Positions 51,829 to 60,784 of a stretch of 64,000 nt of DNA are shown here, one piece after another (position 1 is the first letter of the stretch; the number at the start of each line of letters is the position of its first letter). The notes under the pieces are model-generated. The model worked only from the letters and a program-made list of their open reading frames with translations, ran no database searches and was not told the DNA's origin. The position numbers and the translations under genes are program-made. The DNA is from Longimicrobiales bacterium (GTDB lineage Bacteria > Gemmatimonadota > Gemmatimonadetes > Longimicrobiales > Gaopeijiaceae): the NCBI GenBank assembly GCA_029245345.1, contig JAQWPM010000022.1, forward strand, positions 62,001 through 126,000, read 5' to 3'.

Positions 51829-53505
51829 ATGAACTGGCGCGCAACAATGTGGCTCCTCGCTCTGCTGATCGCGACCGTGCCCGCCCCAATTGCAGCGCAG
51901 CACGACATGCGCGGCATGACCATGGATGGCGGTTGGCGAATGGTCCCCATGGACCCGAATATGCCCATGCTGCCGGGGCTCGAAAACGCGGTGCCAATCG
52001 TAGGGCCGTTCATGCCGGGAATGGGCATGGACCCTGCAATGCTCCCAGAGGCCCGGCCCTCCGAGTTGGTCCCGATGGCGAGCGGAGACACACTCGACAT
52101 CTCCGTATCCATGGTCCGCCGCACCCTCAATGGTCACGAGATGATCATGTTCGGCTACAACGGACAGTATCCCGGTCCGTTAATCCAGGCGGAGAAGGAC
52201 GCCACGATCATCGTCCGTGTCACCAATGAGATCGAGATGCCCACGACGATCCACTGGCACGGCATCCGAATCGACAACCGCTTCGATGGCGTGCCCGGGG
52301 TGACACAATCCGCGATCGAACGTGGCGAGAGCTTCACCTACGAGGTGCACGTCCCCGACGCAGGCATGTTCTGGTACCACCCGCACGTGCGTGAAGACGT
52401 CCAGCAGGACCTAGGGCTCTTCGGAAACCTACTCGTCACATCGCCCGATCCTGACTACTACGGACCCGCGCACCGCGAGGAAGTCTTCGTCCTCGACGAC
52501 ATGCTCATGGACGACCAGGGCGCGATCCCGTGGGGAGACAGCGCACCCACGCACGCGCTCATGGGGCGCTTCGGCAACGTCATGATGGTGAACGGTGAGA
52601 CGGACTACCGCCTCGATGCGAAGAAGGGCGAGGTGGTCCGCTTCTACCTGACCAACGTGGCCAACACTCGCACCTTCAACGTCACCTTCGGCGGGAACCC
52701 GGTGAAGATCGTCGCCTCAGATGTGGGTCGGTACGAGCGCGAGCAATGGATTCCTTCTGTCGTGATCGCTCCGGCAGAGCGGTACGTCGTCGATGTTCGC
52801 TTCGACGATCCAGGCGAAGTCGCGATCTCGAACACGATCCAAGCGATCGACCACTTCCGCGGGACCTTCTACCCGCATGTCGACACTCTCTCCATCGTCA
52901 CCGTTTCGGACGAAGCTGCGGATCCCGCGATCTCTGAGGCGTTCGAAGAGCTCCGCGAGCACGATGATGTCGTGGCGGACATCGATCGATTTCGGCAGTA
53001 CTTCGGCCGCGCTCCCGACCACGAATTGGAGACGACAGTCCGTATTCAGGACTTACCCAACTCGATCGTTATACAGATGGAATCGGATACGCTCTTCTTT
53101 CCGCCCATTGAATGGAACGACGGCATGCCGATGATGAATTGGCTGTCGACTGGCGAGCAGGTGACCTGGATTCTGAAGGACCGAAAGACCGGAGCGGAAA
53201 ACGGAGACATCCACTGGAACTTCAGCGTCGGGGACGTCGTGAAGATCAGGGTCTTCAACACGCCCGATTCGTTTCACCCAATGAACCACCCCATCCACAT
53301 CCACGGTCAGCGCTTCCTCGTCCTGAACAAGGATGGTGTGGAGAGTGACAACCTGGTGTGGAAAGACACGGCGATCGTGCCAGTGGGGTCGACCATGGAC
53401 TTCCTGGTCGAGATGTCGAACCCGGGCGAATGGATGGTGCACTGCCACATCGCCGAGCACTTGCACGCCGGAATGATGTTCAGCTTCACCGTCGAAGCAT
53501 CATGA
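51829..53505 (+). CDS. Exported multicopper oxidase with Met-rich N-terminus
   Basis: 558 residues. All copper motifs are present: HWHG (142-145), WYHPHV (183-187), HPIHIHG (487-493) and HCHIAEHLHAGM (538-549), so the type 1 and trinuclear sites look complete. A signal peptide ends IAAQ. The mature N-terminus carries many Met (MRGMTMDGGWRMVPMDPNMP and PFMPGMGMDPAM), reminiscent of copper-binding Met-rich stretches in CueO/CopA-type oxidases. Cuprous oxidase or metal-oxidation roles are likely, but phenol oxidase activity is not excluded. GGAGG is 12 bp upstream of the ATG. Confidence 0.93.
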   Translation: MNWRATMWLLALLIATVPAPIAAQHDMRGMTMDGGWRMVPMDPNMPMLPGLENAVPIVGPFMPGMGMDPAMLPEARPSELVPMASGDTLDISVSMVRRTLNGHEMIMFGYNGQYPGPLIQAEKDATIIVRVTNEIEMPTTIHWHGIRIDNRFDGVPGVTQSAIERGESFTYEVHVPDAGMFWYHPHVREDVQQDLGLFGNLLVTSPDPDYYGPAHREEVFVLDDMLMDDQGAIPWGDSAPTHALMGRFGNVMMVNGETDYRLDAKKGEVVRFYLTNVANTRTFNVTFGGNPVKIVASDVGRYEREQWIPSVVIAPAERYVVDVRFDDPGEVAISNTIQAIDHFRGTFYPHVDTLSIVTVSDEAADPAISEAFEELREHDDVVADIDRFRQYFGRAPDHELETTVRIQDLPNSIVIQMESDTLFFPPIEWNDGMPMMNWLSTGEQVTWILKDRKTGAENGDIHWNFSVGDVVKIRVFNTPDSFHPMNHPIHIHGQRFLVLNKDGVESDNLVWKDTAIVPVGSTMDFLVEMSNPGEWMVHCHIAEHLHAGMMFSFTVEAS

Positions 53506-53527
53506 CCGAGATCGTGACCCACCGCCC

Positions 53528-53983
53528 ATGACGAGCACCAAGGTGAAGTTCGCGATCGGAATCGTAGTCACGATTAGTACGGCCGCGATCATGTATTTCG
53601 GCGCCCAGCGCATCCTTGAGCAACAGCGGCTACGGCAGGAAATCACCAGGCTACGGGACGGCATCTATCGCTCCCGAGTCGCAGCCGACCGGTGCCGGCG
53701 CTCGGTGGCGAGTGGCGAGGGTGAGCTGCAAGCCTTCGACGCGCGCATCGGCGAGATGCGCGCCCGTGTCGACAGCTTCGAGGCGCTAGATCCACGCGGT
53801 GTGCCCGGGTCCGAGTACGACAGCTACATGAAGCACTTCGACGCGCATAACGACTCAGTGTCGGTCTGGGAGGGTCGTGAACAACGGCTCCGTACTCAGG
53901 ACGCCGCGTGTCGCGAGGTCATCGTGAAGCACAACTCCCTCGGCGACTCGCTTAAGACGATCCTGGACGGACTGGGGTCATAG
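53528..53983 (+). CDS. Membrane-anchored coiled-coil protein, unknown function
   Basis: 151 residues: one N-terminal transmembrane helix (FAIGIVVTISTAAIMYF), then a long helix rich in Arg, Glu and Gln (ILEQQRLRQEITRLRDGIYR, ARIGEMRARVDSFEAL) likely to form a coiled coil, with two Cys (DRC, AAC) that may pair. It begins 22 bp after the oxidase, so it is probably in the same message. Confidence 0.7.
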   Translation: MTSTKVKFAIGIVVTISTAAIMYFGAQRILEQQRLRQEITRLRDGIYRSRVAADRCRRSVASGEGELQAFDARIGEMRARVDSFEALDPRGVPGSEYDSYMKHFDAHNDSVSVWEGREQRLRTQDAACREVIVKHNSLGDSLKTILDGLGS

Positions 53984-54175
53984 GGAGCGGACTCACCTTA
54001 CGGACGGACCCTCCGGATCACACAATCGCAACCGTAAGCCTGTCCTGCGCGGAGGCTTGGGAAGGCGGTCCAAAACCGAGTGCGCCAACCACGACAGACA
54101 AGAGTGTCCACCGCACCGGACGGTGAGAGCGGTCGGCCCGAGACCGTCGGGAGCGAGTGGTCTCGTACGTTCTGT

Positions 54176-56059
54176 TCACCGTGACACCGGGGCCGCCCCT
54201 TCGACGGCCCCCGCAGGGTCACGCGCTGCCAATTCCGCCGCAAACGCTTCGATTTGCGCGCGCTCCTCGTCCGATCCGGCCCGATCCCGGGCGGCGTCCA
54301 GCGCCTCCATCGCCGCGATCGCGTCCCCGGCCAGCGTCTCCAACTCCGCGAGGGCGGTCCACTGCTGCCAGACATCCTCCCCTCGTGCGATAAGCTCACG
54401 CCGCTCGGCCGCTGCCTCGTCCCACCGCTCCAGCTGAGTCAGAGCACCGGCGCGGAGATGGTGGCTAACAACATTCTCCGGCTGAAGTCGGACAGCGACA
54501 CGCAACGCGTTCTCCGCGTTTTCCCAGTCGGCCATTCGGGAATAGACGACGCCGAGGAGCGCAGGAGCTGTGCCGAAATCAGGGGCCTCGGCACGAACCT
54601 GTTCCAGCAACCTCGCAGCCCCCGTCAGGTTACCGCCCCCCATGAGCTTACGCGCAATCTGCGTGGTGAGGCCGTAGTGGGCACCGAGGTTCGAGATCGC
54701 CTCCCGGTACGCTCGTAACGCTTCCTTCTGCTTGCCCTGCGCCATGTAGATGTCGCCCATCAGCCACTGCGAACGCCCGGAGTGGGGATACTCGGCAATG
54801 AGCGTCTCGAACATCGTGCCGTCGTCCTTCCACGTCGGCGTACGCGTCCAGGATCTGAAGCCCATGAGGATGACGACGGCACTAATCGCGACTAGGCCCA
54901 CTTCACGCCGCCGCCGCACGAGCATAACCAAGAGCCACGCGAGCCCAGCAGCCGCTCCCACGGAGGGCAGGTATAGGGTCCGCTCCGCGAGCAGAACACC
55001 AGAAAGGAAGACCACGTTGGCCACGGGCGACACGGCAATGAGAAACCACACGACACCGAACCCGACGAGGCGGCCTGACTCCGACTTTGGGTTCAGGTCC
55101 TGCTGTCGCCAAAAGACCAACGCACCACCCAGCAGAGCTAACGCCAGGACGGCCCCGGCTGTGTTGAGCGCATGCCAAGAGATCGAAATCGGAATCACCG
55201 ATGGCGAATAGTCCGACGCCAGGTCCAGCGGGAAGACCATCAAACGGACGTAGTGGCTCCATACCTCGGACAACGTCCAGATCCTCGGGATCTCACGGAG
55301 CAGTCCACCCCCGAGCGCAGCCTCGGGACTCGCGATCGAGCCGAGAATGGAAGCGCGAGCGGTGAGCATGACAGCTGCCACTGCGGCCAGCGCCGCGTAG
55401 CTCCTCCAGCTTTCCCGGAGATAACGAGGCACGTCTCCGAACCCGATGCGGTGCCTTGCCGCATCCGACAGAAGCACCAGAGCCGGTAAGGTCACCGCGC
55501 TCTCTTTGGACCCGAAAGCGAGGGCATAGAGTCCCCCAACTGCCAGCGCACGACGCCAGGTACTCGGTCCGCTCAGGTAGACGAGTAGTGAAAGCAGCAC
55601 AAAGAGGGTCGCCATCACCTCGGCTCCGCCGACCACGTTCGCCACAGCCTCCACGTGAACGGGATGTACCGCGAACAGAAGGCCCGCCGTCAGGGCGATC
55701 GGAACGGTCGCCAATTGGCCTATTACTAGGACGACGAGGGCGGCCACTACCGCGTGCCCGGCAACGTTTACGGCGTGGTACAGAAGTGGGTTCTCCCCTG
55801 CGATGGCATACTCCAACCCGAGAACCAGCGTCGTTGTAGGCCTCCACAACCCGAGCTGCACTTCTTCATCGTGCCCATGCCAATAAGGCTTGAAGACCGC
55901 ACCCGGGAGCGTCTCCAGGCTCTGGAGATCCGTATTCTCCAGAATGATATGCGCGTCGTCGTACGCGAAGCCGTTCCCGAGGGAATTCGCGTAGACAGCC
56001 AGGGCGAGGAGGCCGGCAACGAGTGCTGCTTTGCGCACATCGCTCAGAAGAGATGTCAT
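54176..56059 (-). CDS. TMTC-like multi-pass membrane protein with TPR tail
   Basis: 627 residues. The N-terminus FAYDDAHIILEN contains the Asp-Asp motif of GT-C glycosyltransferases, and FAVHPVHVEAVANVVGGAEV is the signature of TMTC-type O-mannosyltransferases. About ten hydrophobic segments follow. The last 200 residues are TPR repeats (WLMGDIYMAQGKQKEALRAY, LLGVVYSRMADWENAENALR). A role in mannosylation of exported proteins is inferred. ATG 56059 (MTSLLSDV) is preferred over 56086. Confidence 0.85.
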   Translation of the reverse strand: MTSLLSDVRKAALVAGLLALAVYANSLGNGFAYDDAHIILENTDLQSLETLPGAVFKPYWHGHDEEVQLGLWRPTTTLVLGLEYAIAGENPLLYHAVNVAGHAVVAALVVLVIGQLATVPIALTAGLLFAVHPVHVEAVANVVGGAEVMATLFVLLSLLVYLSGPSTWRRALAVGGLYALAFGSKESAVTLPALVLLSDAARHRIGFGDVPRYLRESWRSYAALAAVAAVMLTARASILGSIASPEAALGGGLLREIPRIWTLSEVWSHYVRLMVFPLDLASDYSPSVIPISISWHALNTAGAVLALALLGGALVFWRQQDLNPKSESGRLVGFGVVWFLIAVSPVANVVFLSGVLLAERTLYLPSVGAAAGLAWLLVMLVRRRREVGLVAISAVVILMGFRSWTRTPTWKDDGTMFETLIAEYPHSGRSQWLMGDIYMAQGKQKEALRAYREAISNLGAHYGLTTQIARKLMGGGNLTGAARLLEQVRAEAPDFGTAPALLGVVYSRMADWENAENALRVAVRLQPENVVSHHLRAGALTQLERWDEAAAERRELIARGEDVWQQWTALAELETLAGDAIAAMEALDAARDRAGSDEERAQIEAFAAELAARDPAGAVEGAAPVSR

Positions 56060-56167
56060 GACCACAACATACAGCGCCAACTCCAAATGCGACGCTTGCT
56101 CCTTGCTGTGAACCCGACAACCTTCCGGCCTTCACACCATGGCATTCTCACCGGAGTCGTTCGTTTC

Positions 56168-57343
56168 ATGTCGCTACTCAAGTACGTCCGCCCCATGGGC
56201 ATCTACGAAACCCTATACGCCTTCTTGGAGGCGTTCGGCACGTACATGGGCGAGCCCGGCACCCACCCGTGGAGCCAGGGGTTTCCACGCACGGTGCAAC
56301 TCCCCGGCGGCCCACCCATGCCGACCTCTGTGGACATCGACTCCACACACCTCATGTACCCTAAGGCGTGGGGACTCCCTGCACTGCGTGAGGCGATTTC
56401 CGGATACTACAACCACGCGTATGGGTGCGACCTTGATCCGGAGAACGTCATCGTCTTCGCCGGGGGGCGCCCGGCCATCATCGCTTCGCTTCTCTTCCTC
56501 GACCCGGACATCACGGTCCGCATCGCATCCACAGAGTACACGCCTTACTACGACATGCTGGAACGGTTGGGGAAACGCTATGAACTGGTAGACAGCAACG
56601 TCGAGAACGGCTTCGCACCATCGGTCGCCGACTACATGGCAGGTGAAGGCCGGTCGATGGTCGTGCTGAGCAACCCGTGTAACCCGACCGGTATCACGCG
56701 ATCTGAAGAGGATCTCGCGGCACTCGTGGCCGCCGCGGAATCTGGCGACACCGGTGTCCTGGTCGACGAGGCATACGAGTTCTTCCATGACCCGCCGGTG
56801 AGCGCACTCAAGTATGTGAAGAACATCGACGAGTCCGACCTGCTGGTGATCGGGGCCGCGACCAAAGGGCTTCAGTCGCCCGGCATTCGAATCGGCTGGC
56901 TCATCGGTTCGAAAGAGCACGTCGAGATCCTGAGCAACTTCTCCTCGTTCGGAATGGGTGGAGTCTCACACCCCTCACAGCTGTATGCACTCGAGTTGTT
57001 GGAGAAGGACCGTGTCGCCATGGCACGTCAGGCGGTGCCTGCCTTCTACAAGGAGCAGCGAGATCGTTACGGTGATGCGTTCAGCAAGCTGGGCCTGGAG
57101 CTCTTCTCAGGAGACGGGGGCTTCTACCATTGGTGCAGGCTCCCTAACGGGCTGACCGCAGCGGAGCTCAACGACCGACTCTTCCCCCTCGGTGCCGCAG
57201 TACTCATGGGCACGGACTGTGACATGGCCCGGCGCGGCGACGCGTCCCCGTTGCGGAACTTCTTCCGATTCTCGTTCGGCCCGCTGGATCCGAACGACTT
57301 CGCCGAAGACATCTCGCTCATGGAGCGCGCGCTGAAGGGCTGA
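56168..57343 (+). CDS. Fold-type I PLP aminotransferase
   Basis: 391 residues. Aspartate-aminotransferase-family motifs: YPKAWGLPALREAISGYY, SNPCNPTGITRSEEDL, VLVDEAYEFF, and IGAATKGLQSPGIRIGW with Schiff-base Lys233 and the carboxylate-binding Arg nearby. The C-terminal RNFFRFSFGP carries another Arg. The substrate is unknown; alanine- or aromatic-type transaminases fit. ATG 56168 with GGAG about 10 bp upstream; no other gene shares its message. Confidence 0.9.
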   Translation: MSLLKYVRPMGIYETLYAFLEAFGTYMGEPGTHPWSQGFPRTVQLPGGPPMPTSVDIDSTHLMYPKAWGLPALREAISGYYNHAYGCDLDPENVIVFAGGRPAIIASLLFLDPDITVRIASTEYTPYYDMLERLGKRYELVDSNVENGFAPSVADYMAGEGRSMVVLSNPCNPTGITRSEEDLAALVAAAESGDTGVLVDEAYEFFHDPPVSALKYVKNIDESDLLVIGAATKGLQSPGIRIGWLIGSKEHVEILSNFSSFGMGGVSHPSQLYALELLEKDRVAMARQAVPAFYKEQRDRYGDAFSKLGLELFSGDGGFYHWCRLPNGLTAAELNDRLFPLGAAVLMGTDCDMARRGDASPLRNFFRFSFGPLDPNDFAEDISLMERALKG

Positions 57344-57367
57344 AGCAGGCTAGATCGCCGAGGATTG

Positions 57368-58543
57368 CTACGACCCCGCTGGTTCGATCTTCCAGAACCC
57401 GATTCCGCCGGGCTGGTAGTGCAACTCTGTGGAGGCAACAATGCGCTCCTCGAGTAGATCTACTACATCGATCGTTCCGCGCGTGGCCCCTACGGCCTCA
57501 TTGGTGACGAAGGCGTATCGTCCATCCGGGCTGATCACGACTCCGTGTGTTACAGGCTGGCTCGTAGCAAGCCGAGCCGTCTCCTCGCCAGACGCTACAT
57601 CGTAGATTGCAACCGCCTGCTCACCCTTCAGCGTGACGACGAGCTTCGATCCGTCTGGGGTGATGTCAGCGTTGTAGGGTGCACGCCCAGCCGGCCACTT
57701 ACGTAGTAGCGTCATCGACTCGGCATCGATCTCAAGCACGTCATCTCGGCCATTGCACGGCACGTAGAGGCGCGTGTCGTCCGGGGAGACGACGACCCAA
57801 GTCGGCTTGCATACACCCTCTCCGCCCATGGCGATGCCTGACATGCCGCCCATCCCACGCATTCCATCCATGCCAACCATCCCGCCGGTCTCGTCGTGCG
57901 CGATGCCCTCGTGACCGGCCGAGAGGATCATCTTCCGGGACACGCTAAGCTCCGAAATGGCGGTCTCTACCAAGCGGTCCGACATCATGCACGTCGAGTA
58001 GTGACGCATGCCGTCGTTGCTCACCCGACTCCCGTGAGGCATCACACACGTCTCGATCTGGGAGAGCTCCTGCATCACTGGCGTGAACACGGCCGACACC
58101 GAGCTCGGTATGTGATCGCCATGCAGGTTGAAGTTCACGACAAAGAGCGATGATCCGTCGGGTGTCATCGACATCGTTGCCGGAAAGAGCCCGACTACCG
58201 CCGAATCGACGAACGCATCGGTGGCGGTCTCCATTTTCCAGACTTGGCCGTACGGCTGTCCGTGCGCGATCGACACGTACCAATGCTCCCCTGACGGTGA
58301 CACCGTAATGCCGTGGGCTCCGTCGAGATCCATTGGATGGAAGCCCACCTCGATCGCCTCGTCCTCGACAACCTCCTCCCCGTCGAAGCGCACCTTTGAA
58401 ACGATGTCCGACGACTCGTTCGCGACGTAGACCCAATACGTAGGCGACTCCTGCGCCTGGGCCCACGCAGGAGATGTCCACATCACCGCGAGTGCGAGGA
58501 CGAAGGCTCTCACGACACTTCGCAACTGGGAGCTGACGAGCAT
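57368..58543 (-). CDS. Exported YVTN-type beta-propeller with Met/Gly-rich loop
   Basis: 391 residues; signal peptide ending SPAWAQA. YVTN/cytochrome-D1-like blades: VYVANESSDIVSKVRFDGEE, TVSPSGEHWYVSIAHG, MTPDGSSLFVVNFNLHGDHI, VVSPDDTRLYVPCNGRDDVL, ITPDGSKLVVTLKGEQAVAI, ISPDGRYAFVTNEAVGATRG. A loop of Gly, Met and Asp (GGMVGMDGMRGMGGMSGIAM) interrupts a blade. Cys residues (TCVMPHGS, STCMMSD, GVCKPT) may bind metal or form disulfides. No heme motif (CxxCH) is seen. Function unknown; metal binding is inferred. Confidence 0.85.
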   Translation of the reverse strand: MLVSSQLRSVVRAFVLALAVMWTSPAWAQAQESPTYWVYVANESSDIVSKVRFDGEEVVEDEAIEVGFHPMDLDGAHGITVSPSGEHWYVSIAHGQPYGQVWKMETATDAFVDSAVVGLFPATMSMTPDGSSLFVVNFNLHGDHIPSSVSAVFTPVMQELSQIETCVMPHGSRVSNDGMRHYSTCMMSDRLVETAISELSVSRKMILSAGHEGIAHDETGGMVGMDGMRGMGGMSGIAMGGEGVCKPTWVVVSPDDTRLYVPCNGRDDVLEIDAESMTLLRKWPAGRAPYNADITPDGSKLVVTLKGEQAVAIYDVASGEETARLATSQPVTHGVVISPDGRYAFVTNEAVGATRGTIDVVDLLEERIVASTELHYQPGGIGFWKIEPAGS

Positions 58544-58590
58544 GACGACTGATCCCTTAGAACGAAGTCGCAACGAAACGTGACCGATGT

Positions 58591-60615
58591 CTAAAACGTG
58601 ATGGGACGCGGCCTCGCGTGCTTGATCACCCAAAGCCCGCTGAACATGTCACTCACGAAGACGTGTCCCTTGAAAACCTGAGGCCCCCACGCCTGTGGCG
58701 AATTGGGCACCATGCCCTCCCCTTCACCGGCCGACGTGCGAAAGATGCCGATCTCGCGACCCTGCCTATACAAGTCACCGCGCAGCGTGCCGCTGACGTC
58801 GATCATCCGTAAGCCACCCTGGTAGTAGGCCACGTATAACGTCTCGTCTGCGACCCAAACGTTGTGCGCACCCGCCTCGGGCAGGTCGTACTTGGCGACC
58901 TCGACCGGGTTGTCGATGTCGCTGACATCGATGACGTGGATGTAGCCGCGCATGCCGTCTGCTGTCCCGATCTCATCCCCGAGGAAGACGTAGTCCCGAT
59001 CCCGCCACGCGACGTGCGTGTTCCCCGCTGGATACGCGATGCTGGACACGAAGGCCGGCTCGGTTGCTGTCCCACCGTGTGTCCCAGCGCCTACATCCAG
59101 AATCACCAGTCCGTCGTCCCAATAGGACAGGTAGGCATAGCCGTCCTCAGCCCACACATCGTGGAGCGACTTGTCCGTATCACCCGGCCGGAGTTCCCAG
59201 CGACCCGCGAGCGACGGATTCGCAGGATCACTCATGTCGATGATGTTCATCGCGCTGGTGCCGTCGTTCACGGCGTACACGACGTCACCCATGATCCACA
59301 CGTTGTGGATTCCGGCGGTCAGGCTATCGGTCAACTCAGCCATGACAGTCGGGTGCGCCGGATCTTCGAGATCCAGCACGACGATTCCATTGCGACGCGT
59401 GCTCGCGCCCTCGCGTGTGATGATGGCCCATGAAGCATCGTCGCTCACCTTCACATCGTTCACGACGCGTGCGTTCACGACGACGGAGTCGGTCAGAGTC
59501 GGATTGGCGGGATCCGTCACGTCCCACGCGAACATCCGCTCACCGCCACCCATGGCGTGTGTGCCCGTGTACGCGTAGTCGCGCCCATTCACGCCTTCAA
59601 AGACCCACAAGTCGCTCGTCGCCACCTGCGAAACAGGGGCGTGTGAAATCAACTCCACAGGGACCGCAGCCTCGCGTTCCACGACTTCCACGACCGCGAT
59701 GGCGGTCGCGGTACCCGTCGTGGCCAGGACCCTGTACGCGCCCGGATTCTCCGCCACGAACGTCCCATCCGCGTAGACGAAGCCAGCACCTCCATCCAAC
59801 CCGATAACGGCCAGGTCCATCGCGATGTCCGTCACCGCGTTGCCCCCAGCATCCAGTGCCACGATGTCGAAGTCGACGACGTCTCCGGTTCGTGCTCGCG
59901 CCGAAGCAGGCTCCATCGTGACGCTCCGAACGGGGTTCTCCATGACCGTCAGCAACGTCGAGGCAGACACCCCGTTCTCACTCATTCCGGTGAGGGTCAC
60001 GCTTCCGCCAGACCGACCCGTGAGGACACCCCCCTCAGTCAGCGTCGCCACGGATGCGTCGGACGATGACCATGAGATCGAAGCGGAGGCATGCTCCGTG
60101 CCTTCGGTCGTGAGAACCCGGCCAGACATCTGCTGAGACGTCCCGGCATACACCGCATACTCGAGATCGCCGACCTCGAGATCTGAAGCCGGATAGTCCA
60201 ACACGATTGCGGGCAGCGTCCCGATCTGCCGGACGCCCGAGACGCCCATCATGGAGCCCTCGGCCTCCGGCACCATCACCACGCCCATCAAAGAGCCCTC
60301 CGAAGGCTGCTCTCCAGACAGTTCGATCGTCGGACCTGCGATCGTCGAGAACCTCGGCTGAACGCCTACCTGCGCGAAGACGACCGCGACGGCGCCTTCC
60401 ACCTGATTTCCATCGGCGTCGAGCAGCTGCACTGCGAGCGTGGCTGTCTCACCACGTTGCACCGTCAATTGTTCAGTACCGAAGCGGATTTCCGTGACGC
60501 GGCTGCCAGCGGCCCGCTGTTCCGGCGACGCAGGCGGGAACTGAGCGGCGACGTCCGCCGCGGCGGCGAATACGAGAGTCGCAGCCACAAGGAGGGAGGG
60601 GATGAAACGGCGCAT
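58591..60615 (-). CDS. Exported Ig-like plus LVIVD beta-propeller protein
   Basis: 674 residues, signal peptide ending VAAQF. The N-terminal 330 residues hold Ig-like/BIG2-type domains (GTEQLTVQRGETATLAVQLL, SASISWSSSDASVATLTEGG, TGRSGGSVTLTGMSENGVSA). The rest is an LVIVD propeller (MFAWDVTDPANPTLTDSVVV, IVVLDLEDPAHPTVMAELTD, NIIDMSDPANPSLAGRWELR, VIDVSDIDNPVEVAKYDLPE). Relatives bind surfaces or other proteins. ATG 60615 starts the leader MRRFIPSLLV; longer frames are not conserved. Confidence 0.88.
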   Translation of the reverse strand: MRRFIPSLLVAATLVFAAAADVAAQFPPASPEQRAAGSRVTEIRFGTEQLTVQRGETATLAVQLLDADGNQVEGAVAVVFAQVGVQPRFSTIAGPTIELSGEQPSEGSLMGVVMVPEAEGSMMGVSGVRQIGTLPAIVLDYPASDLEVGDLEYAVYAGTSQQMSGRVLTTEGTEHASASISWSSSDASVATLTEGGVLTGRSGGSVTLTGMSENGVSASTLLTVMENPVRSVTMEPASARARTGDVVDFDIVALDAGGNAVTDIAMDLAVIGLDGGAGFVYADGTFVAENPGAYRVLATTGTATAIAVVEVVEREAAVPVELISHAPVSQVATSDLWVFEGVNGRDYAYTGTHAMGGGERMFAWDVTDPANPTLTDSVVVNARVVNDVKVSDDASWAIITREGASTRRNGIVVLDLEDPAHPTVMAELTDSLTAGIHNVWIMGDVVYAVNDGTSAMNIIDMSDPANPSLAGRWELRPGDTDKSLHDVWAEDGYAYLSYWDDGLVILDVGAGTHGGTATEPAFVSSIAYPAGNTHVAWRDRDYVFLGDEIGTADGMRGYIHVIDVSDIDNPVEVAKYDLPEAGAHNVWVADETLYVAYYQGGLRMIDVSGTLRGDLYRQGREIGIFRTSAGEGEGMVPNSPQAWGPQVFKGHVFVSDMFSGLWVIKHARPRPITF

Positions 60616-60713
60616 GACGGGGACTCCACGACAAAGAACATGATCTCGGACGCCACGCGCCCGGGCAGCAATACTACCTGCCAGCATATCGACCCGGAAA
60701 GTCCGAACACACA

Positions 60714-60747
60714 GAAGCCCCGCCGGGACGAATCCGGACGGGGCTTC
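60714..60747 (-). terminator. Probable intrinsic terminator of the third BNR gene
   Basis: On the minus strand GAAGCCCCG-CCGG pairs with CCGG-CGGGGCTTC (60734-60747 with 60714-60726), followed by TGTGTGTT. It starts about 38 bp after the stop of the BNR gene and lies before the next gene's start. The T-tract is broken, so confidence is moderate. Confidence 0.65.
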
Positions 60748-60784
60748 CGCTGTTGAACTCCGGCGTCTTCTGCCGGCGCCTACA

